A DNA stretch of 64,000 nucleotides from Diplocarpon mali. Taxonomy: Eukaryota > Ascomycota > Leotiomycetes > Helotiales > Drepanopezizaceae. The stretch is taken from positions 1-64,000 of the forward strand of contig JAENRP010000075.1 of the NCBI GenBank assembly GCA_024741835.1, in the 5' to 3' direction. A model generated the notes under the pieces. The model was not told where the DNA came from. It was given only the letters and a program-made list of their open reading frames with translations, and searched no databases. Positions 22,302 to 33,292 of the stretch are shown here, piece after piece. The number at the start of each line of letters is the position of its first letter. Position 1 is the stretch's first letter. A program made the position numbers and the translations under genes.

Positions 22302-23384
22302 CTAAGACTGAGATAGAAACCACTGAGCACCTTTCACCACATTCTCCAAAAACTCATCACCACCCTGGATACCAGGAAACAGCCAAAAGTAATGTGGCAC
22401 CCCCTCGTAGAAGTCACTCTTCGTCTTGGTCCCCTCCTTCTTCAGCATGGCCTCCAGAACCTGGCCATCGTCTCTCAGCGGGTCCTTTCCGCACGTGGCG
22501 ATGTACGTGGGCGGGAACTTCCCCAGGTTCTTGCTCAGCACCACGAACGCCTTTTCGTCGTTGGGATCGACGGCCGCGGCGTCGAAGAAAGTTTTCATGC
22601 TCGCCGCGTCGATGATGGGGACTCCGGTGGCGTTCTCGGTGTAGGCTTTGTATTGAGACTTATAGGCGGCTGGGATGGATGCTGGATGTGCGGTTACAGG
22701 CACCATGGCCGCAACACCGTGGACTTTTGGCCCAGCGCTGGATGTACTGAAGTGGTCTGCCACACCCAGAGCGAGGCCTCCGCCAGCGGATGCACCGGTG
22801 GTGAAGACTTGAGCTTGGTCGCCGCCGAGCTTCGCGGCATTTTCCCAGGCCTGTGGTGATCGTCAGCTGATGTTAGAAAGAACGAGGACACATGGAGAGA
22901 TTAGTACCCATTGGAAGGCAGTAACACTGTCGTCGATTTGTGCAGGCCACTTATGACCGGCCTGTGACAGACGGTAGTCGACGGAAACAAGGATACAAGG
23001 CGTGTTTTTGCAGATGAATCTGCACCAGACATCCTCGCTGTCTAGACTGCCCACCAAATACCCACCACCATGGTAGTAGACTCCAACGGGGAGTTTCTTG
23101 CCGGAAGCTCCTGGGGGAGTGTAGACCCGGACGGGCACACCGCTGGCAACAGCATCTTCTGTGGTGATCGAAGTGTCTGGAGGAGAGGCTTGGGAAGATA
23201 TCTGAGCGCCGAGGCCATTGAATTGGGCCACGATATCCTCTGGGGAGCCGCTGAGAATCGGGCGTTGGCCGAGTACTTTCTCATACTAGAATTGCGAAGG
23301 TCAGCGGATTGCTGATGCCATGCGGAAACGGGTACTCGCCTCGAGCCAATTCTGGGCATAACCCTCGGTGGATGGAGCTGCCAT
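22302..23384 (-). CDS. Alpha/beta hydrolase fold-3 esterase/lipase (HSL-like)
   Basis: Three exons: 23384-23340, 23285-22908 and 22850-22302, giving 323 residues. Family members hydrolyse carboxylic esters. The oxyanion-hole motif appears as VYYHGGGYLVGS. The nucleophile elbow reads TTGASAGGGLAL, with Ala where the family usually has Asp (GDSAG). The likely acid is in GKDPLRDDG and the catalytic His in EGVPHYFWLF. There is no signal peptide, so it is probably cytosolic. The first intron (23339-23286, 54 nt) must use a GC donor (GAG|gcgagt) because the nearby GT gives a stop; the second is GT-AG. Substrate cannot be inferred. Its nearest neighbour is HPM1, 626 bp away on the same strand, with no sign of a gene cluster. 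Confidence 0.82.
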
Positions 23385-24009
23385 GTTGATGGATACTGGC
23401 AAAGGATACTGATTTGATAGCGGGAACCAGAAATTGACCGAGAACGCGTTCTATGGTTTTTGCGGTGGGAAGTGTCAACTTGGTAGAATAGCTACTGACC
23501 GTTGGCTGGGACTGACTAGATAGATATAGGGAGCTGGAAGAGGAGCACGAGGCGGCCGCTGCCAACGAGGGGAAACTCAGTTACAGCTGCTCTTCAAGCA
23601 GCCTATTCTGCTCGATTGGACGATGCGATGCTGTAAGCACTTTAGTATAGAGTTGAGTAGAGTAGATTTTAGCTGGACAAACTGTAATATTCAAAAAATG
23701 CAAAGCACCATCAGACCGAGCCAAGCCGTATTCTTTCGTGCGAAGAGATCTTTGTCTGAAGATTTCCTCTGATTCCGCAAAACAATGTATTGTCGTATGA
23801 TAGAAATAGAGGCCTCGCCTGTTGCGGGGAAAGACTAGACTATATATCGTGACGAGCGGAATAGCTTCCGATACGGGGAAGCCTTAGCCCCCTACGGAGG
23901 GATATTCGCTTGTAGACTTGGCGCACCTGGAATGTGCATGTCCACCTCACCTTACCGGGCAATACGATTAGTTGGGAGGAATCTATAGATAATAGATACC
24001 AATAGGTGG
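23385..24009. other. Intergenic, nothing recognised
   Basis: This is the promoter side of the esterase gene and the 3' side of HPM1. A minus frame at 23400-23565 overlaps the esterase start and has no support. Confidence 0.5.
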
Positions 24010-25105
24010 TTATCTGCGCGGAATTGTCACCTCAACAACAGCTCTTCTCACTCCGTCAGACTGCTCACTGATTTGCTGGACGGCCCCATCTTTCCATCGT
24101 ACCATGTTGCAGAAATCCTCCATGGACCCTCCAACACCAAAGTAGACTTTCTTCGCAGCCACCAGTGCTCCTCGCTCATCATCCGGCATAGTATTCAGGA
24201 GAATCATCAGGGTTTCTGCAAAGGACTTCAGTGCGGCTGGCGAATAGATGGTCTCGGCTCCGGTGATAGTCAGCCTGGATGCCGGTGCGCCCATGTCTTC
24301 CTTCACAAGCCGAGCGAACTCGGGGCCCCATGCGCCAGAGAAGAACGATATTCTGATGTGCCGGGTCTCTAGAGACGAAAGAAAGCCTTTCATCACTTCC
24401 TCGTCGATTTCCAGTTCTCCTTCAGCTTCCCACGTCTCCCTCCGCGTGACCTGAGCCCAGGACAGAAGGATATTAGGCAGCGTGACGAGCTGCAGAACAG
24501 TCGGGTTGTAATCCGCAAGCCCAAGACTTAGTGCCGTGGCTGAGTTTGTGTTCTGTAGTAGCCATTGGAAGGCCGCGAGGGAAGGAAGAGCAGTACCGCA
24601 ACCCAGCTTAACTCGTCAACGCAGTTCGAGGAGCTCATCATCAGGAACATACCTCCAGGACCTTGCCCGAGTGACCAATTTCTCTTATTCTCTGATGTAG
24701 CACCTTCACGACATCAACCGAGCTCTCCCAGCTCTTGAATCCTCCCTCGTAGACGCCCGTCTTTACATCATCCTTTCCCAAATTTCCCAAGCCTTCATCG
24801 TCCTCTTCAGCCATAAGCTGAACTCTCACATCCCAGAGCTCTCTCCTCGGAATCGAGATTTCCGTCCCGTCGTCCAGCTTGATGACCAAGGTACTGTAGG
24901 CAATCTTCGACGGTAATGCCTTCAACATGATCTCCATTTCATGTGTCTGTGGCTGCAGCAAAGACTGTCCTGCGATAGGAAAAGCCGAGCTGGTTGCGCG
25001 CTGCAGCGTTCCCGTCTCGGCGGCATGGTTAGGATGCAGGGATTCAGGACCAGTATGCGTCTCTTCTACGTCGTCTCCGGAGAATGAGAAAGTAAAAGCT
25101 GACAT
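24010..25105 (-). CDS. HPM1: Histidine protein methyltransferase 1 (METTL18 family)
   Basis: Two exons, 25105-24653 and 24606-24010, joined in phase across a 46-nt intron (gtatgt...ttaag), give 349 residues. The family methylates one histidine of ribosomal protein L3 (uL3) and so tunes ribosome assembly and elongation. The SAM-binding motif is split by the intron: HSGKVLE joined to LGCGTALPSLAAF. The post-motif region LADYNPTVLQLVTLPNILLSW and the ITGAETIYSP motif match this family as I know it. The N-terminus carries IPRRELWDVRVQLMAEED, typical of fungal Hpm1, before the catalytic fold. Length is in the usual range. Confidence 0.85.
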
Positions 25106-25754
25106 CTGGGTCGAGTTAAATGATGGTGCGATGCACGCGAGTCCCGGATTTTTTTCGAGTTAAAGCGGATGCCAAGACACTCGGCGAGTTTGGTAAACGG
25201 CGGCTCGCATCCTCAGAGCCTTCCATCTAAGAGGCCCAGCCGAGAACACTGGCAGCTGTTTGATCATTCTACGTATTGGCTCTTGTACACATACATCGCC
25301 CACTCTGAAGTCTTGAATGCTTCGCTTCTCTATGGAGTAGTCAAAAGGCGAACCTGTTTCCCAACAATCACTAAGTCAGGCCACAAAAAGGTACGCGCAG
25401 ATGGGAAATGTGCCTTTGATGTGTAAACATCCGTCTTCTCGGATCGGAATACACGGCTGACGGATTGGCATGAGCAATTTGGACGGTCAAAATAAATTGA
25501 AGATCAATGTGATCAATAGAGACGATATACTGAAACTTGACAATTTTAAAGAGATCGCAAACCGGGGAAACACTTTGCGGGAGCAGCCCAGTTCTGCTGC
25601 AAGCTTGGACCCCTCCTTTCTCGGTAAAATTGAATCTTAACACTCCACTGAAGAAGCATGTGACATCACCGTAAAGGAAGCTAATGTAGGTAGGTATCTG
25701 AGGACTGCGGCGGAGATAGAACAGAAAAGATTGCAAAAATTGAAACCTGCATAT

Positions 25755-25880
25755 TGGACGAGATCTCGGAATTGAACCGAGTTGAGTTTGTTTGGACAAA
25801 CTGGGAATCGAACCCAGGACCACTCCCATACTTCAGGCTTTCTTGCGTGCTAAGGGAGTATTATACCACTTAACATTGTA
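25755..25880 (-). pseudogene. tRNA-like relic (AGC anticodon, intron-like insert) with a duplicated 3' end
   Basis: Read on the minus strand, 25880-25793 shows a D-arm-like AAGTGGTATAATA, an anticodon stem CTCCC/GGGAG whose loop starts TTAGCA (AGC anticodon), a 19-nt insert where tRNA introns sit, a good T-arm (CTGGG TTCGATT CCCAG) and acceptor 3' strand TTTGTCC plus A. The 5' acceptor strand does not pair with it beyond about four bases, so it is probably non-functional. A second T-arm plus acceptor-like piece (CTCGG TTCAATT CCGAG, then a CGTCCA end) lies 12 bases further at 25781-25755, a diverged tandem copy of the 3' end. Amino acid identity is doubtful. Confidence 0.5.
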
Positions 25881-26761
25881 TTAGCAGATATCATTCTAGG
25901 TCATAGGTGTTCAAGTACCTAAACCATATGCCCATCTTTGTGATTGGATGGAATGAGCGTTCTTCCATCAATAAATATACATATTTCTATTCTGAGAAGA
26001 AAACGATGCAGTAGTACTGTGGGTTGCGCTACAGATATACGCTTAGCTGCCCAATCACAGAATGGAACACGACAAATCATAACCTTGAGACTGATCACTT
26101 GTTCTGATTGGTTTTGAGAGTTGCCAACGCAATACTACTTAGTACACGCACGCTTCCATGTGAGGATCATGCATGATCATCTTATTTTCCAAGTTCGACT
26201 GCCATGACTGATAAAACATGGACCGGGGGCGGTGCGGGATCCTGCTGGTCCACCTTGCTTGAATCACATACCGCAGACAACCAGCTCACCAGTTCTTTCC
26301 GCCGCAAGACCAATCGCTTTTAAAGATCATTAAATTCCTTTCTGCATTTTACCAGCTGTATTGACATCCATCTGCTCAGGTTTGAGGTTTCTTCCGTAGC
26401 AAACTGGCCTATTTGGAAACAGAAATACCACCTATAGCCTCTCTTTTTGGACCTGTCTGTCAGAGTGGAACCATGACGCTCACACCAAAGGCAACGAAGT
26501 TTGGACTCAGAGCCTTGGTCGTTTTTCGTATGGCCAAGCAGAAATTCTAATAAGAAATACATAATAAAAGAAGGGAGCCGAGGATTTAAAACCCTGATAA
26601 ACACCCTGAGGATTCCATAACGCAGGACGGTTGATGAAATAGAAAGAGCACACTTGCAAAGTAGACTAAATAGGCCAGAATTTTATGGCAATAAAATCCA
26701 GATTTTCTTGCCATATCTAGTGTATATACCAACGCGTTTATGTACAAACCAAAAAAAAATC

Positions 26762-26878
26762 CAAAGCGGAAGTTCAGAGCGTAGATTCAAAGCGAAAATT
26801 CAAAGCGTAAGTTCAAAGCGTTAGTTCAAAACGTAACTTCAATGCGCAAGTTCCAAACGTAAGTTCAAAGCGCAATCA
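26762..26878. repeat. 13-bp tandem array, nine copies (CAAAGCGTAAGTT)
   Basis: Nine consecutive 13-bp units fit the consensus CAAAGCGTAAGTT, with one to three differences each and no length change. It begins just after a run of A and ends about 170 bp past the stop codon of the small secreted protein gene. I see no coding role. Confidence 0.9.
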
Positions 26879-27048
26879 TAAAACAGTCGTAAAAGTAACA
26901 AATAATCATTCTGAAATCAAGTAGCATTGGTACTATTCCTTTCCGCAGGACGCAGGGAGGTGGTAGCAGAGCCCGTGCTCGGGGTTCGAGGGCTCGTTTA
27001 GCCTCTACTTGGTGCACTGTGGAGCAAGAGTAAGCAAATAACCTCAAA

Positions 27049-27555
27049 TCAAACAATCCTCTTGATGCTACCCGCATAGTCCTTCGGGGTCTGCGACAGT
27101 GCCTATAGGCACGTGCGGTGAATAGAACTTGAGGAGACAGGAGTTTCGATGTCAGGCTGTATACTTACGCATTGAATAAAGCACTCCTAAGGAACTATTA
27201 GTACTACGGTCTTTTCTATTTAGGAAGTAAAATGCTTACCCCACATGCGTTTGTAACGCAATCATTACAATGGCCATCTTTGCAAGCTTGTCCCTACAAG
27301 ATTCATCAGGGACAATAACAGATTTCTCAGGGAATTTATAATTACTGGCGGGCACCCACTATTGCCAGAAGCACAAACTGAATGGAACTATATCTCACAT
27401 TAGCATCTGAATCAAAATTATCCTAAGGTATCACTTACCGCGCTCACATCGCGGCAAGTTGCACGCTCCATCAAGGAATCAATTTCTTGAATTTGGGACC
27501 CAAGTGCGATTGGGAGGACGACGGCAAGGGTGACAGTGAACAAGGTGAACTTCAT
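27049..27555 (-). CDS. Small secreted cysteine-rich protein (effector-like)
   Basis: Five exons joined in phase: 27555-27439, 27387-27346, 27293-27240, 27186-27169 and 27102-27049, giving 94 residues. The first three introns are 51, 52 and 53 nt with gtaagt, gtaatt and gtaagc donors and TAG acceptors; the fourth is 66 nt and less certain (reading through it would also stop soon). Residues 1-19 are a signal peptide (MKFTLFTVTLAVVLPIALG). The mature part has nine cysteines, clustered as VCASGNSGCPPGQACKDGHC, NDCVTNACG and ECFIQC. This spacing recalls small disulfide-rich fungal secreted proteins, but I recognise no family. It lies alone in sparse DNA near a tandem array. Secretion is well supported; an effector role is inference. 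Confidence 0.62.
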
Positions 27556-30500
27556 TTTAAGATTGGAGTGGTAGTTGTCTGAAAAAGAGCGGATAGAGAG
27601 ATGTTGATGTTTAAGTGAAGGAATAAAAACGAATGGAGGGCTGATGTTGTTGTGATTCAAAGACGTAAGAATCAAAGAGCTTCTTGTAGGAATCGAGTGA
27701 AGATCCTGTGAAAGTCTGATTTCTTCTGCACCTGGATGAGCCTTGGGAGACACCTTGCAAGATTTACAGATATAAGAGCCTGTCTGGTCTTGTGGCTCTT
27801 CTTCCATGATCAAGCCTGATAAGTTTCGCAGGGGATTTCCTGGATTTTCATGATACATTTAAGCATGCCCATCTTGAGTATCTTGGTGTATGCTCGCGTT
27901 CGAAAGATTCAACCCTGTAAGAAGGCCTTCGAAATAATAGGAATTTCGGGATTGGATCCTTCTGGAGAGATCGGACTCCAGAGCACTATTGAACCAATGT
28001 CCAGATTACTCTGGCTTAAGATATGATATCTGGTAGCGCCAAGGATATGTCTGGTCATTGGGTAGTCATAATCTCTATAATCCAATAATTCCTCAAGCTA
28101 CATTGCCATGGATCCCTGCACCTGACCGAAAATATTCAACGCAAGTACTCGTCTCAGATATACCAAATGCCTTCATATGTGCGGACGAGATCATGGAGCA
28201 TTCGCGGTACTTTGTTACAATTCTTGTTTCTCGGACTGCAACACGTCACTTACCTATCCAGGTCAGGGTCTTCGAGACTCGGAAAAACCCAGAGTAATTG
28301 GGTGATTCGAAAGTTAATATGTAGGTGCAGTACCCGTATCGGTATTTCATTGTGAAGTGAAGTAGAACAAGATAGTCAAAGTATGGTTCTATTATATAGT
28401 CTGCCCTTTTGTAAAATGCCGGTATGCTACCTTTATATCCTTAAATCGCCTCTCCTATTAAAGTCCTCCAAGCCTATGACTGCTATACCCGCCGAGGCCC
28501 TCGGCCAGAAAGACGTCTGAGGTCCTTATGAAACAAGCCTGACTTTATACAATGTACAATTATAAGATGATCCTGGGAACAAGGGGAACGAGCGTCCATT
28601 AGGGCAATCTGCGTACCAACAGAATAGGAGGACAACTATTCGGCTCGTAAAAATTACGAACAAAGTTACAACTGGCTGAGCGTGGAACCGGTGACAAGGC
28701 CGCATTACGACCTCGATCGTAACAAGAAACTCAAGTTTTCTTGAGGTCTTGGCGGAAATCCCACCCATACGGATCCTGGTGGTGTATCCGAGGTCCAGGG
28801 ATCCGGCGCTGGTTACATCTCGGCAAAGTTAAGCATATATTGGGGATGCCTACAATCGAGATAATACTGTATGGGCGATCCAGTCGGGAGATATTTACGT
28901 ATATTAGTTCCCCTGACCTCCATGCGGAATCGCTTTCTGGATCGCTTTGATTTCGACTCGAAGTAATTCCAATGTATTCGTTGCCGTCACATAAAGCTGT
29001 AGTCGAGGATGGAGGTCGATTTGGGAGAAGCAGTATTCTAATTCGTCGCAGGCCAACACCGACACCAAGTAAGCGTGGGGTGCAAGCATAGTTTTTCGGG
29101 GGGCTCGTTGGCTTTACTGTACCTGGGTAAGGTATCTGTACTCTCATGTGGGCGTCTGTTTAGCCTGCGAACAAAGTCGGGGTAGTAGCACCTACGCGTA
29201 AGGTGTGTGTAGTTTATGCGCCGAGAAGTGAGGCACCGGCCAATACCATTCCATCCATCCAAATGTCGCCGAACGACCATCCTTTACACATACATCGCCA
29301 GTCAGGGGCTTCGGATCAGCCACGGGTTAGCTAGACTGTCGAATTATACGGGTGCTTGAGAGACCCACGGCACCAAGCCATTGAAAGATAGTTGGCGGTC
29401 TCGGAGAGATGGCCGTTCTATTGCGAAAAGTCATTCTCGCTTGCAACCCCCTGAAGGGGACGGAGGAAGCGGCTTGGGATGCAGTCCGAACATCAACACC
29501 TAGTGTCCTGTGTGGTTGCGATTTCAATTATTTCTTTTAATGATGCAAAAAAAACACACACAATACCTCATGGACTGAATCTACACTAGCCGCTATATAT
29601 TCTTCGAAAATTTCTCTATCATGTTATAGTTGCCTTGCAAAGGTAAAGGGGTTGGCATAATGAATGAAACTGGGGACAGATGATGAGCGCAGTCCCTTCG
29701 CAGATCATAACCCGGCATGTAGGCCAAAGCTTGGTAAAGATTACCCTGCAAGTATTCGCAGATTAATCAACACACCTCAACAGACCTCAATACGCTGCAA
29801 GCAACGTAAACCCTGTATTTTCGGCATCAATCTACACCGAATGGCTCTCATATTCGACACACGTAACAGATCTGGTGTGTTGATTTTGATTCCGTTCAAG
29901 TAAAGTTTTTTTCCCGAAGATCTCGCTTAGCTTGGCGCTGGCACAAGTCAGCAAAATCTTCAAAAACACACGGCAATCGACTGGTCGTCGGAATCTGAGG
30001 CTCGGGACTCCAACCTTAATCTTCAACCAACTAACCCTAATTCGGTTTCAGATACTTGCATGTGGAGGCAACGAATTACATACTGCCAGCAAGGATCCAG
30101 CCTGCGGAGTATGTCGACTTGGAAATATTCTTCTCGATACCTGGCTCCGACCAGTTGCTTCCATGAGGCCGGTGTACGCACAAACCATTTCCCGAGTGTA
30201 CGGAATGTCACAGGCTAGATTCGGTCGGCAGATATAGCTGGATCTCTCTTCCTCATACGCAAAAAAACTTCTCTGGATTGCTTGGTGTTTTGTCTGTAGT
30301 GATTACGACAAGTTGAGGTAGTGGAGAACTTACATTTAAGTTTGTGGAAGCTACGGGTTCCCGAATATTCGGTAGGAATCTGCCAAAGGCCCAAAGGGAA
30401 AAGTAAATAAATATAAGTAGGATGGTATTTGGGGTTGAGGTCTAGAGACTAGGTCACGGACTGTGCGTAGCGAGGAACACAGAAGAGATAAGCGGAATTC

Positions 30501-31522
30501 ATGCCTGGGCCTCGTTTCCAAATACCTCCTAATTTCCATGGGAGCTCAGAACTTGAGGCAGTTATTAAATGTCCCCTTTCTTCCTATTCTTTCGAGTTTA
30601 GACTAAACGCAGTATTTTCGCAAGACGGTAGGCAGCTACATATTTTACTGAGATCTGGTGCTGACCCAAACACCTCCTCAGTACCGGAGAGATATGTGGA
30701 GGGGCCAAATGCTGACGGGAGTGGTACTTTCAGGTAAAGGCTGAGCAATGAAAGAGCCTCTCAGCTGTGAGTACGATGCGCCTGTTGAGACACGATCTAC
30801 TTGAGTTCTTCGATCAACGCAGGCAGCGAATTTTCTTGCTAACAACTCGTTGTCTCATGTATAGCTTGGGGTGAATTACTACGTTGTTCCGAGGGCCGTA
30901 GGCCTCTCAATGGTTCGCATCCCGGATGATACTCCTGGAATAGCAGAGAATCAGCTTGACAGCTTGACAGCTTGAATTCTCAAATTATTGTGCTTCGCTA
31001 GAAAGAGAGATAATGTAGCATTTTCCAGTAAGATAAATTCCATGAGCTTCAATGTCCTCTTGTGAAATCATCCGCTCTGAAAACATTCGGCCAATCACTC
31101 AGATTAGAGGGGCCATGGTGAGATGCCACACAAGTACCTTTCTTGAACAATATAGCAGACAACCGAATCGCCCCGATCGACTTATTGACATTCCGCCGTT
31201 GACTTTAAAATCTAAAAATAAATCCAAAAACGGAGAAATATAGTGTGTTGACGGGACGCAAGTGAGAAAAATATTAGCGTTAAAACAAGTGCCACTAATC
31301 TCGCTTAGCCGCGCACAAGTCTGCCCATTGAACTTGTCAAAATCTCGTCCAACGCCCAGAATCTTTTTCCTTCTTACTACGAACCCGACGTTTCAGTCTC
31401 CGCCTCAAGTAAGCGGTTAAATCGATTGAATCTCCTGTTCCTCAAATAACAGCCAAATGTGAGTGTGTGCGAAGAGATCTGGCTCCGCGCAAGCAATGAC
31501 AATTTGATACCCAGCAACCAAA
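27556..31522. other. Sparse 4-kb stretch with possible relics
   Basis: No gene recognised. A minus frame continues upstream of the secreted protein ATG to 27858 but is probably 5' leader. Around 30633-30680 the + strand reads GRQLHILLRSGADPNTS, resembling one ankyrin repeat, but no more of such a gene survives. At 30950-30976 a 9-bp unit (CAGCTTGA) occurs three times. A 5S-rRNA-like patch near 28800 was considered and rejected. Confidence 0.4.
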
Positions 31523-31966
31523 ATGAAGCACCTCGCAGCCTACCTCCTCCTCACCATCGGTGGCAACACCTCTCCTTCCGCCGCCGACGTCAAGTCCGTT
31601 CTTGAGTCTGTTGGAATCGAAGCTGACGATGAGCGTCTTTCCACCCTCATCTCCGAGCTCAAGGGCAAGGATATCAACGAGGTCTGCGATCAAATTACTG
31701 GTGATAAGGAAATCGGAGGCTGATCTGAGTATAGTTGATCGCTGAGGGTACTTCCAAGCTGGCATCCGTACCATCTGGTGGTGCTGGCGGTGCTGCTCCA
31801 GCTGCCGGTGGGGCTGCCGCTTCCGGTGGTGCAGCTGCTGATGCGCCCGCTGAGGAGAAGGAAGAGGGTACGTCTCAATTTCGAAAAGTATTTGGTACTG
31901 GTACTGATGCATTGCGCAGAGAAGGAGGAGTCCGATGAGGATATGGGCTTCGGTCTTTTCGACTAA
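31523..31966 (+). CDS. RPP2: 60S acidic ribosomal protein P2
   Basis: Three exons, 31523-31681, 31735-31867 and 31920-31966, encode 112 residues. P2 forms heterodimers with P1 in the ribosomal stalk that recruits and activates translation factors. The start [20 protein letters not shown] and the helix [20 protein letters not shown] are diagnostic of P2 rather than P1. An Ala/Gly hinge follows ([12 protein letters not shown]), then a Glu/Lys-rich stretch and the invariant ending [11 protein letters not shown]. Introns are short (53 and 52 nt). The downstream neighbour on the same strand is another ribosomal protein gene. Confidence 0.96.
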
Positions 31967-32434
31967 ACGAACAAACTCTCTCTACACGGGTGCCGGGCTC
32001 TCGATACTTCACGATCACAGGCCAGGGCTTCTGGGAGGAGTTGTGCTGGCTTTGCTGGTTATCTGCATGTCATGGGAATGATTTCTGGGTTAAGGGTCTT
32101 CTATGATGATATGGCAATGATGCAGGTTACATAACGCAATAAGACGTGCTTCTTCCAATGCTTTTTGTTTAAGATCTGTGGGATGCAAATCGTATGCGCC
32201 CGGTCTTTGAAAGGACTTGGCAACAAATAATCTGAATCTGCAAGTAGTCTACTCGGTCGATGCCCTCATGGGTGCTGTAGAGGTCGCGGAACTGAAATTG
32301 AGGCGGCCACAATCCGCAGTTTCCTCTCTTGATTAACCTGATGGCAAGTCTTATCCAATCAACTACGCCTATTTCACACCTTTACACGCTGTTTATCCAG
32401 CTCTGGAGAGCTTATCAGCCTCGTCTTTGGCCAA

Positions 32435-32458
32435 GAGGGTAAGAAACCCTATCACGTG
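32435..32458 (+). promoter_or_regulatory. Tbf1-like/E-box motif cluster upstream of the S15 gene
   Basis: AGAGGGTAAGAAACCCT is followed by ATCACGTG about 145 bp before the start codon. AGGGTAA and its inverted ACCCT resemble TTAGGG-type sites bound by Tbf1 at fungal ribosomal protein promoters, and CACGTG is the Cbf1-type E-box. Function is inferred from position and word match only. Confidence 0.45.
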
Positions 32459-32602
32459 TGTTCTGGCCCCTGTCACTAGTATCAGTCTAAGCGAGTCTGG
32501 AAATCTTAATCCCACTGCAAAATCTCAACTTTGTTCAACTCGCCATTACGACAATCGACCTTCGGCAAGCATCGAAAGCCGCTCCTCACATTCACCGCAA
32601 TT

Positions 32603-33292
32603 ATGGCCGACGAATACGTGAGTTGCAATCGACCTTCATATCTGCGCATTTGCGCAATGTGTTACCGACACCTCGGAGAATCATTACTGATAACCCCCGT
32701 GCGAATAGGACGCCGTTGAGGCCGCCGAGATCAAGAAGAAGAGAGCATTCCGCAAGTTTTCCTACCGCGGAATCGACCTGGATCAGTACGTTCTATACGC
32801 ATATATGCAAACCCTCTAGTCATTCGACTACAAAGGGGAGCAAACGCTAACCCGGAACCCTTCCTCAGACTCCTCGACCTTTCATCCGACCAACTCCGTG
32901 ATGTCGTCCACGCCCGCGCTCGTCGTCGTTTCAACCGCGGTCTCAAGCGCAAGCCCATGGGTTTGATCAAGAAGCTTCGTAAGGCGAAGCAAGAGGCCAG
33001 ACCCAACGAGAAGCCAGACCTCGTCAAGACCCATCTCCGTAACATGATTGTCGTTCCAGAAATGATTGGCAGCGTTATCGGAATCTACTCCGGAAAGGAA
33101 TTTAACCAGGTTGAAATTAAGCCCGAGATGGTTGGACACTACTTGGGAGAATTCTCTATCTCTTAGTACGTACCCTTGCAGCTGGCAGAAGTGGTCTTTG
33201 GCAGCTGCTAACGGTTTTGTAGCCACCCAGTCAAACACGGAAGACCCGGTATCGGTGCCACCCATTCTTCCCGTTTCATTCCTCTCAAGTAA
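32603..33292 (+). CDS. RPS15: 40S ribosomal protein S15 (uS19)
   Basis: Four exons: 32603-32617, 32709-32785, 32869-33165 and 33223-33292, giving 152 residues. uS19 sits in the head of the small subunit and is needed for late 40S maturation and export. The sequence reads [60 protein letters not shown], then [11 protein letters not shown] joined to [18 protein letters not shown] and ending IPLK. The very short first exon (MADEY) before a 91-nt intron is typical of fungal ribosomal protein genes. All junctions are GT-AG and in phase. Confidence 0.96.

Larger units (their letters stand above)
25106..27048. other. Sparse accessory stretch with a tRNA relic and a 13-bp array
   Basis: Apart from the tRNA-like element and the 13-bp tandem array listed separately, I see no gene. 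Frames such as minus 25371-25829 and minus 26320-26604 have no ATG-supported start, domains or splice junctions. Confidence 0.45.

Noticed and set aside
28766..28890. 5S rRNA-like patch (words GGGATCC, ATCTCGG and AAGTTAAGC on the + strand; ACCAGCG and ATCCCTGG on the minus strand)
   Set aside because: The matches occur on both strands in fragments, with no continuous alignment to a fungal 5S and no paired helices; probably coincidence.
30940..30980. Three copies of a 9-bp CAGCTTGA word
   Set aside because: Too short to be more than local slippage.
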